NCBI GenBank assembly: GCA_011947345.1
Contig: JAAVTG010000075.1
Location: 310,001-374,000, forward strand
From: Phytophthora quininea
Taxonomy: Eukaryota; Oomycota; Peronosporomycetes; Peronosporales; Peronosporaceae
DNA: 64,000 nt
Direction of reading: 5' to 3'
The notes beneath the pieces are model-generated. The model ran no database searches. It saw only the letters and a program-made list of their open reading frames with translations, and was not told the origin of the DNA. Of the stretch, positions 58,069-64,000 are shown in pieces (the stretch's first letter is position 1; each line of letters begins with the position of its first letter). The translations under genes were made by a program, and so were the position numbers.

Positions 58069-58450
58069 TGTACCGCGTGTACCGCGCCTATCCCACGTTT
58101 GTCCCGCGATCTTTCGCGCGATCTTTCACAAGTCAGACGTGCTCTCGCACCTGTTTTCTCACTTGTACCTCTTGTCCCACTTACTTTTTATAGTTGAAAG
58201 TAAAAAAATAAAAAGAGGAGGGAGAGTACGATGGAGTGTGCGTCGAGAGAAAAAAGTAGCTACCTCAAAACGCACTTGTCCCGCGCGGTACAGAGGTACA
58301 ATGCATGACAGTCGTCCACCCACGATCTTCTACCGTCTTCGTGCGTCGGAGGGGAATGGGACACCCGCGGGACACGCGGTACAAATAGAATCAAAGTCAA
58401 AAATCTAGTCAGAGTAAGGTATCCAACTGCCGTAAGATCGAGAGTTGAAG
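58069..58450 (+). repeat. Viral terminal repeat, copy 3 (distal end of the unit)
   Basis: Direct, diverged copy of 42428-42790 and therefore inverted relative to 43248-43609. Shared blocks include CCCACGTTTGTCCCGCGATC, TCAGACGTGCTC, TTTTTATAGTT, GAGAGTACGATGGAGTG, GCGGGACACGCGGTAC and GTCAGAGTAAGGTATCCA. It identifies the right end of the complete 15.5-kb unit. Confidence 0.8.
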
Positions 58451-58557
58451 TAAGGTATCCAACTGCCGTAAGATTGAGAGTCGAAGTAAGATATGCAACT
58501 GCCGTAAGATTGAGAGTCGAAGTAAGGTATGCAACTGCCGTAAGATCGAGAGTTGAA
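58414..58557 (+). repeat. Four tandem 36-bp repeats
   Basis: Four units starting GTAAGGTATCCAACTGCCGT, with 1-4 differences between units, directly after the terminal repeat. The centre-proximal terminal repeats carry only one degenerate unit, so the array expanded at this end. Confidence 0.85.
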
Positions 58558-58576
58558 GTAAATAAATTAGTTACAG

Positions 58577-59629
58577 CTAACGACGTGCACGCTTATCGGA
58601 GTTTGCTATCGGTCGACTGGACTTGACAATGGGAGCTTGCTGCAAGACACCGTGGGCTACGCCAGCGTGGAACTCAAACGTCTTGCTCATGTCGGTGTCG
58701 GTGTATGATTCGAAGAAACGGCCTTCATCCTTGTCAAGTCGCAGCCACCGCCAGCAAATGCAGTTAGTCAGCAGGCCGTACACACACTCATCGGACTTGG
58801 GGTTCGCTGCCAGTTTCTCCTCCAACGCCGCCTCTGCTGCGATCACCATCTGCGCCAATCCTTGTGACCAGCACCCTGCCTCCCGCTTGACTTCCACCAT
58901 GACCACCTTGCTAGCGCCCTTGCATACCATCATATCCACGTTTCCGTTGATCACCATCTTGCCGGCCTGGAGCTTCAGCGGTTCCTGTGCTTTCACCGCA
59001 ACGACGTCCTTGGGAAAGCAAGACCCGGCAGTGGTCATGATGGTCTTCACGACATAGGTGACCGTCTCTTCAAGCCACTCTGATACGTACTTATCGCTTG
59101 TACCCACAAAGTTGCTGAGGGTGTCGACCATGGACTTCAGCTTCGCGGGCGGCAGTGGCACAACCGACGGCGTGAAAGATAGCATCCGGTCGTCGACCTT
59201 GTACGCGTCACTGATGTCCGCCCACCTGAACTCGTTGAAGGCCACACTGTGCTTCCTCTTCTCGCCGACACTATCACACTTCCGGTAGGCAGCTGCCTTG
59301 ATGAAGGCCACGCGCTCCTCCCGCGAACGGCGGCTATGGGCCACCGGCCGGGGAACAGAGGTGCTGTCTGGCGACGCGTCTTCTTCCTCTTCAGGCTCCG
59401 TGTCCTCCTCATGTTCCTCAGAGCTCGACGGCGACGAGGCGACCTCTTCTTGCTGGAGCTTGGCCTGCTGGAGGCGCGGCGAGTGGCGGGTGGCGCGTGG
59501 CGACTTGCGGGGTGGCGCTTCGTCCTCGGCCTCTTGCTGTTGAAGTCTATCCAGATACTCGGCAAACGTCGCCCTTACCATCGCTTCCAGCTGGGGCTGC
59601 AGCGACTCGCTAATCTTCACCTTCGCCAT
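58577..59629 (-). CDS. PD-(D/E)XK nuclease-like protein beside the viral end
   Basis: About 350 residues from MAKVKISESLQPQLEAMVRA. An N-terminal helix is followed by an acidic/basic disordered region (40-110), a helical middle and a C-terminal domain with INGNVDMMVC and VVMVEVKREAGCWSQG. The D...EVK spacing is that of PD-(D/E)XK nucleases, seen in many oomycete repeat-family and Crinkler-like proteins. It lies 20 bases after the tandem repeats. It could be viral cargo outside the repeat, part of a longer element, or a host gene. The frame is open further upstream to 59851, but ATG 59629 gives a sensible start. Confidence 0.55.
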   Translation of the reverse strand: MAKVKISESLQPQLEAMVRATFAEYLDRLQQQEAEDEAPPRKSPRATRHSPRLQQAKLQQEEVASSPSSSEEHEEDTEPEEEEDASPDSTSVPRPVAHSRRSREERVAFIKAAAYRKCDSVGEKRKHSVAFNEFRWADISDAYKVDDRMLSFTPSVVPLPPAKLKSMVDTLSNFVGTSDKYVSEWLEETVTYVVKTIMTTAGSCFPKDVVAVKAQEPLKLQAGKMVINGNVDMMVCKGASKVVMVEVKREAGCWSQGLAQMVIAAEAALEEKLAANPKSDECVYGLLTNCICWRWLRLDKDEGRFFESYTDTDMSKTFEFHAGVAHGVLQQAPIVKSSRPIANSDKRARR

Positions 59630-59734
59630 TCTTCCTGCTCGTTTCGCGCGCGTTTTGGATTCTGCCAGAGGGTCGCCACGGGCGGCAGGCGGTCCTGATC
59701 TTTCTCCGTCCACTAATATAAAAACCCTAACCCG

Positions 59735-59875
59735 ATGGAGCCAAGCATATACAATCCCCAAGTGTACCAGAGCGACAGGGAGCGCAGACTGGCTCGACAG
59801 AAGTCCTACTATGCCCAGAACGTCGATGAGAGGCGCGCATACCAAAAGCATACAACGCCAAGAAACGCATCATGA
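59735..59875 (+). CDS. Small basic protein with YYAQN-type motif
   Basis: MEPSIYNPQVYQSDRERRLA, then RQKSYYAQNVDERRAYQ. The RxxxRxKxYYxxNxxxRRAYQ pattern resembles short basic DNA-binding-like segments common in PLVs and large DNA viruses. As written it stops at 59873-59875; one extra A near 59854 would extend it with a KAYNAKKRIMRGR tail. Divergent from the nuclease-like gene, and preceded by ACCCTAACCC at 59724-59733. It supports the idea that viral DNA extends past 58570. Confidence 0.4.
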   Translation: MEPSIYNPQVYQSDRERRLARQKSYYAQNVDERRAYQKHTTPRNAS

Positions 59876-60757
59876 GGGGTCGGGTTGCTGTTGTGAGCAG
59901 CTGAGCCCATCCAATCTTTTTTGAAAAACAACAGTTGCTGTAAGTATCCATCAGCTGTACATTGTGGCTTCGCTGTAAAGCATGTAGTCTCTGTAAAAGC
60001 CCAGTCGTAGTATAGCCAACACTTTCCGTAAAAATCAAGTCAGAGTAAGTTGTACTAAGCCAGTAGTTAGGCTGCGACCTTTCAGAACTTGTTGCATAAA
60101 GTATCGGAAATCATAACGAATGGCATGTTTACTTAACGGGCTCTTGACTGTACGTTTATTTCCGCTGGAGGCAACTGCCCTGCCGGAGACTTCGACTCTT
60201 GTTCGGGCGCTGGATAAAACGACCCTACAACGTGATCATCTTGTGGGGACAACGGCACCCCATATTTTTGAGGATCGCGGACGTTGATTCGACACGGTCA
60301 AACTATACGGACTGAGCGGTCTCAAATGGCTGCTGCTCATCTTATCTGACGCTCATAGGATGTTGATTTGGGCTTTGCTTCAAGATTGACCAAGCAAGCT
60401 GTCACGGTACGTTAGAGTCGGCAGGTACGGTAAGGAAGAACAGCGTGACGTAGATTTAATGGCATCTCGCTGGCGCGGTGGGTTGATAGCGGCGTTATGT
60501 CGGCAATCAACGATTGATTCCACAGCAAAAGAAGACTCGTTTCCGGCAGTGCAGGTCTCCGAGACGACCTCTTACTGTTGGTGCTGCACTGCAGAAGCTT
60601 GTTTACCACACGTAGTTGGGAGCTCTTCGTCCTCAACAAAAGTGAACCACCAATCAACACATAACGTTTTCATGCAAAATGATGGCGTGTATCTATTGTT
60701 CGATGCATAAGCTAAAGCGGCCTTCAACAAACTGAGGCGAGATCTCCCCACTCCCGT
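59876..60757. other. Intergenic region, no supported gene
   Basis: About 880 bases. Positions 59940-60050 contain GTAAGTATCCA and GTCAGAGTAAG motifs like those in the viral terminal repeats, possibly marking the true right end of the insertion. The rest shows nothing recognisable. Confidence 0.4.
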
Positions 60758-61252
60758 TTACTTGCGGCTCGTGCTGGCCTTGTTGCGCAGCTTCTCGAGC
60801 TTCTGCACGCGGTAGTTGAAGAACTTCCAGTACAGGACGGAGTACTTGTGCTCCAGCATGTTGAACGACTGCAGGTTGATGCCCAGGTTGGCCGCGACCT
60901 GCGCGTCGTCCAGCTTGTCCGTCTTGTACCAGCGCTTGACGAGCTGCTTGGCGTTGTGGTCGTTGTTGAGTGCCTTGTCGAGCTTGGACACGTCGAAGCT
61001 GCCGCGCTCCTCGTCGTCCGAGTCCACGTCGTCAGCGTCGGTATCAGCATCGGAAACCTTCAGGTCATCGTCGTCGGTGTCAACGGCGCGGAGGGCCCGC
61101 TTGACCGATATGTCGACCGCGGTGCGGGCGTGGGTGGGGTGAGCGATATCCTCCGAAATGGCGAGGTGCGTCGGGTTGGATCCCGTGACGGCTGCGTTGG
61201 AGCTGGCGAAGATGGTGGCCGTGGCCATGAGGAGAACGAAGCAGGCGCGCAT
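60758..61252 (-). CDS. RXLR-dEER secreted effector
   Basis: 164 residues. Signal peptide MRACFVLLMATATIFASSNA, then RALR at residues 52-55 and an acidic stretch ending DDEERG (EER at 81-83). The C-terminal domain has LVKRWYKTDKLDDAQVAANL and a later YSVLYWKFFNYR, consistent with one WY-type helical unit. RXLR effectors are secreted by Phytophthora-type pathogens and delivered into plant cells; the target of this one is unknown. No intron and no frame break. An initiator motif lies 85 bases upstream. The gene is duplicated in inverted orientation at 63721. Confidence 0.9.
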   Translation of the reverse strand: MRACFVLLMATATIFASSNAAVTGSNPTHLAISEDIAHPTHARTAVDISVKRALRAVDTDDDDLKVSDADTDADDVDSDDEERGSFDVSKLDKALNNDHNAKQLVKRWYKTDKLDDAQVAANLGINLQSFNMLEHKYSVLYWKFFNYRVQKLEKLRNKASTSRK

Positions 61253-61336
61253 GGTTGGCTTGTGTGGACTTGGTGGTGTGTGTCGGAGGGGCGGTAAGAG
61301 GTTGGGTGGGCGCTTGGGTGGAGCGACTCAAGTTGT

Positions 61337-61343
61337 GGAATGA
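61337..61343 (-). promoter_or_regulatory. Oomycete initiator element of the effector gene
   Basis: TCATTCC on the minus strand, 85 bases before the ATG, matching the oomycete Inr consensus (YCATTYY-like). The same element stands at 63630-63636 for the second copy. Confidence 0.6.
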
Positions 61344-61649
61344 GCGAGGTTGAGCTGGGCTGGGCGTGGCTCCAGTGGCATCGGACAGGCAGAACCGAAG
61401 GGCGGTTGAGCGTCGTCCTCGCCACCACCACCAATGTCGTCGTCACCCTGGAGGAGATTGGTCTCGACGATGGGGTTCAACGACTGACATTTTTACTTCC
61501 GCGAGAATAAACGTTGGTGCGGAGTTTTCAGCCGGCTCTTGCAGAAGTGTTGATAGCGTAGTTTATCTACCTCGTAATACAATATCGACCTACTGATCTT
61601 GTGAGCCACACATTACTGGCCCAATTTGCAATCTTCGCCCTTTCCGTCC

Positions 61650-63287
61650 TATGAAGGTCGTGGATCGTGACCTGGGCGCAGAGGAATTTAGGAGCACTAG
61701 AATGGGGACGAAAGCAATGAGGAGAACGGGACACTTAGCTGGGAAGAGTGTAGAAGGTTGGTGTATTGTAGCTGGAGGAGGAAAAACCAAGAGTGAGGAC
61801 TCGGAGGAGCGAAGCGGGGGTGAGTTCCACCCGCTGAAGCTCTCCTGTCCAATGCCTATACTAAGCCTTGTGAATAAGGAGCTGCGCACAAGAGCGTGGG
61901 CGATTCGTAACCTCAACAGCCTCCCTGAATCGAGAACGCGCCATGCAGTGCAGCTTCAGAGCGAGAGTTATTCTCTAGCATTGGACGGATAGTATCCTCG
62001 TCTCTTTGCTTATTATCATGGAACTTTTCGTCATGAGCACTCGTTTTACTGTCTGCAGGGATTGTTCGTGCGCTTCAGGTGGCTGCCGCACAGTGCATTT
62101 TGGTCATGGTTAATCAGGAAACCTTTAACAAAAGGGAAATTCTGTTCACCATGCCTGGACGCAGATATTCTTTGCGTTATAAAATTGGCTATTCAGGAAA
62201 CCTTGCGTAGAAGGAGAAACCTGTTCACCGTTGCAGTAGGCGTTGCTTTAATTTGCTACGTCAGGAAACCTTATTGTGAAGGAGAAACCTGTTCGCTGTC
62301 GCAGTTATTGACTTTGCGACTCGAGGTGGCTATTCAGGAAAACCTTTGCATTTCGAAAGGGTAAAATTTGTTCACCGTTTTATCATCTCGTATTGTAGTC
62401 TAGCCCGACAGAGGCGTTGAGCTTTCGCTTGTCATTTTCATGCGGTAGGACGGTGGCGAAATATTCGTGCCATCCAGAGGCATGCTTAGAAGCAGTAGCA
62501 CAATTGTTGTGCCAGTCCTTATATGCTCATGTAGACATAGACTTTTGTAGTGATAGCCAGCCCGCAGTGGGTCTTACAGCATGTGTGGCATCGGCAGCGG
62601 CCGGTATCGCGCATTTGGCGCGGCGTACAGGGCATTGTGCTTCCTGATTGTGTAGCTACTGCTCGGTCTGTGACCGGCACTAAAGAGTGGCATTTCAGCT
62701 TGCTCTTCGCTACGGCTCCATGGTCTCTCAGCATGGCAAGTTGCCAGCCAGCACCATGGTAGCAGGGCTCAGATTCTGGCCGATGGCGTGGGCGCTGTGG
62801 CTCCATCAAGTTGCCGTGTTTTGGCTTCAGCGTGTCGGCACTGTGGCTCGCCTGCCAGCAGTGCTGGTCTCCGTGGTGGACTGCTCTGATGCGGGCACAG
62901 CGGACAACATGGTCTCCCAGTTCTGAAGGCTGTGCCCTCATCACGTGGGTGCTCGTCACGTGGAGGTGTCCGTCGCTCGTGGCAATCGTCTCGCGGCTCC
63001 CGCGTTGGGCACATAACCTATGAAGGTCGTGGATCGTGACCTGGGCGCAGAGGAATTTAGGAGCACTAGAATGGGGACGAAAGCAATGAGGAGAACGGGA
63101 CACTTAGCTGGGAAGAGTGTAGAAGGTTGGTGTATTGTAGCTGGAGGAGGAAAAACCAAGAGTGAGGACTCGGAGGAGCGAAGCGGGGGTGAGTTCCACC
63201 CGCTGAAGCTCTCCTGTCCAATGCCTATACTAAGCCTTGTGAATAAGGAGCTGCGCACAAGAGCGTGGGCGATTCGTAACCTCAACA
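61650..63287 (+). mobile_element. LTR-like element with 269-bp direct terminal repeats
   Basis: Direct repeats 61650-61918 and 63019-63287 read identically (offset 1369), start TATGAAGGTC and end CCTCAACA. CGTCC immediately precedes the first (61645-61649) and follows the second (63288-63292), like a 5-bp target duplication. The 1.1-kb interior has no polymerase or gag-like frame, so it would be non-autonomous. The TA start rather than TG and the lack of an obvious primer site make the LTR class uncertain. Confidence 0.5.
62113..62380 (+). repeat. Four imperfect repeats inside the LTR-like element
   Basis: Units share TCAGGAAACCTT ... AAGGAGAAACCTGTTCACC-like cores at about 62115, 62192, 62262 and 62333, spaced about 70-77 bases. 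Confidence 0.6.
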
Positions 63288-63629
63288 CGTCCCATGAAAA
63301 TCGCCAACTCGTGCCAGCTAACGAGTGTCGAATGAGATGAGCAACGACACAGCAGGGACGAGATGGTCAAGTCAAGGTGAGTCGCAATAGCCACCACAAA
63401 AAAGACAGTCTAAGCCTAATCAACACTTCTGCAAGAGCCGGCTGAAAACTCCGCACCAACGTTTATTCTCGCGGAAGTAAACATGTCAGTCGTTGAACCC
63501 CATCGTCGAGACCAATCTCCTCCAGGGTGACGACGACATTGGTGGTGGTGGCGAGGACGACGCTCAACCGCCCTTCGGTTCTGCCTGTCCGATGCCACTG
63601 GAGCCACGCCCAGCCCAGCTCAACCTCGC

Positions 63630-63636
63630 TCATTCC
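63630..63636 (+). promoter_or_regulatory. Oomycete initiator element, second effector copy
   Basis: TCATTCC, 85 bases before the ATG at 63721; identical to the element of the first copy. Confidence 0.6.
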
Positions 63637-63720
63637 ACAACTTGAGTCGCTCCACCCAAGCGCCCACCCAACCTCTTACCGCCCCTCCGACACACACCAC
63701 CAAGTCCACACAAGCCAACC

Positions 63721-64000
63721 ATGCGCGCCTGCTTCGTTCTCCTCATGGCCACGGCCACCATCTTCGCCAGCTCCAACGCAGCCGTCACGGGATCCAACCC
63801 GACGCACCTCGCCATTTCGGAGGATATCGCTCACCCCACCCACGCCCGCACCGCGGTCGACATATCGGTCAAGCGGGCCCTCCGCGCCGTTGACACCGAC
63901 GACGATGACCTGAAGGTTTCCGATGCTGATACCGACGCTGACGACGTGGACTCGGACGACGAGGAGCGCGGCAGCTTCGACGTGTCCAAGCTCGACAAGG
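63721..64000 (+). CDS. RXLR-dEER effector, second copy (cut by the window end)
   Basis: The first 93 codons are identical to the 60758-61252 gene, including signal peptide, RALR and EER motifs. The C-terminal domain lies outside the window. The two copies are head to head with 2.47 kb between start codons. Confidence 0.9.
   Translation, partial: MRACFVLLMATATIFASSNAAVTGSNPTHLAISEDIAHPTHARTAVDISVKRALRAVDTDDDDLKVSDADTDADDVDSDDEERGSFDVSKLDK

Larger units (their letters stand above)
34846..58570. mobile_element. Integrated Polinton-like virus, partial head-to-head dimer
   Basis: The segment encodes a full virion-morphogenesis set (major and minor capsid proteins, packaging ATPase, adenain-type protease, basic core-like protein, fibre) plus an SF3 helicase and a tyrosine integrase, with terminal repeats. 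No family B DNA polymerase and no retroviral-type integrase were seen, which favours Polinton-like viruses over Polintons/Mavericks and adintoviruses. One complete unit runs from the palindrome centre (43022) to the distal terminal repeat (about 58570), about 15.5 kb. The left part (34846-43016) is an inverted partial copy carrying only the capsid half. The right limit could extend to about 60050, where short GTAAG-type repeat motifs recur. No flanking target duplication was identified. Confidence 0.8.
60758..61554. repeat. Inverted duplication containing the effector, left arm
   Basis: Pairs with 63419-64000 (sum of paired positions 124973). At least one substitution, A versus C, near 61490/63483. 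The inner limit is exact at 61554/63419; the outer limit is beyond the window on the right copy. Confidence 0.9.
63419..64000. repeat. Inverted duplication containing the effector, right arm
   Basis: Reverse complement of 60973-61554 within the window, and presumably continuing beyond it. Confidence 0.9.

Noticed and set aside
58414..58557. CRISPR-like array (36-bp units)
   Set aside because: Units are directly contiguous without spacers, and the genome is eukaryotic.
59630..59851. N-terminal extension of the nuclease-like protein
   Set aside because: The upstream in-frame stretch is hydrophobic and then Pro/Gly-rich, overlaps the divergent small gene and its promoter, and would replace a good ATG start at 59629.
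61651..61992. Protein-coding gene of 113 residues
   Set aside because: The frame lies mostly within the direct repeat and recurs at 63020; it has no domain and matches an LTR-like repeat better.

Overview
This window is nuclear DNA of an oomycete, most likely Phytophthora or a close relative. The evidence is an RXLR-dEER effector gene with an oomycete initiator motif, a GPCR-like/TKL kinase fusion, many short GT..AG introns (about 58-80 nt) and a gene-dense layout of conserved eukaryotic genes. All calls come from reading the sequence; no database search was run.

Positions 1-33000 are ordinary host genes on both strands: AAAP transporter (partial), TatD nuclease, double Myb/SANT-like protein, GPCR-TKL kinase, ornithine-decarboxylase-like enzyme, MLO-like protein, BuGZ/ZNF207-like zinc finger, LMW-PTP, SPT20-like protein, KRR1, TRM112, NDUFAF1/CIA30, a CDK9/12-like kinase, SAS-6, a long coiled-coil protein and a BSD-domain protein. 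Positions 33025-34845 are AT-rich with no supported gene.

Positions about 34846-58570 hold an integrated Polinton-like virus (PLV). It has a double-jelly-roll-type major capsid protein, penton-like minor capsid protein, FtsK/HerA packaging ATPase, adenain-type protease, pX/pVI-like basic protein, S74-chaperone fibre, SF3 (D5-like) helicase and tyrosine integrase, and no DNA polymerase B. A near-perfect inverted repeat of about 8.17 kb per arm (34846-43016 and 43022-51190) meets head to head at a 5-nt loop. The left arm is a partial copy of the capsid half. The right arm continues into a complete unit that ends in a diverged inverted copy of the terminal repeat (58069-58450). A PD-(D/E)XK nuclease-like gene and a small basic gene lie just beyond.

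Positions 60758-64000 hold two inverted copies of one RXLR effector gene. Between them is a 1.64 kb element with 269-bp direct terminal repeats and a 5-bp flanking duplication.

Most long genes, host and viral, need a one-base correction, nearly always in a short homopolymer, to restore the conserved reading frame. This looks like residual consensus error, so frameshifts here should not be taken alone as pseudogenisation. Two viral genes instead carry in-frame stop codons (MCP TGA in both arms; TAA at 55971), which are a different kind of change.
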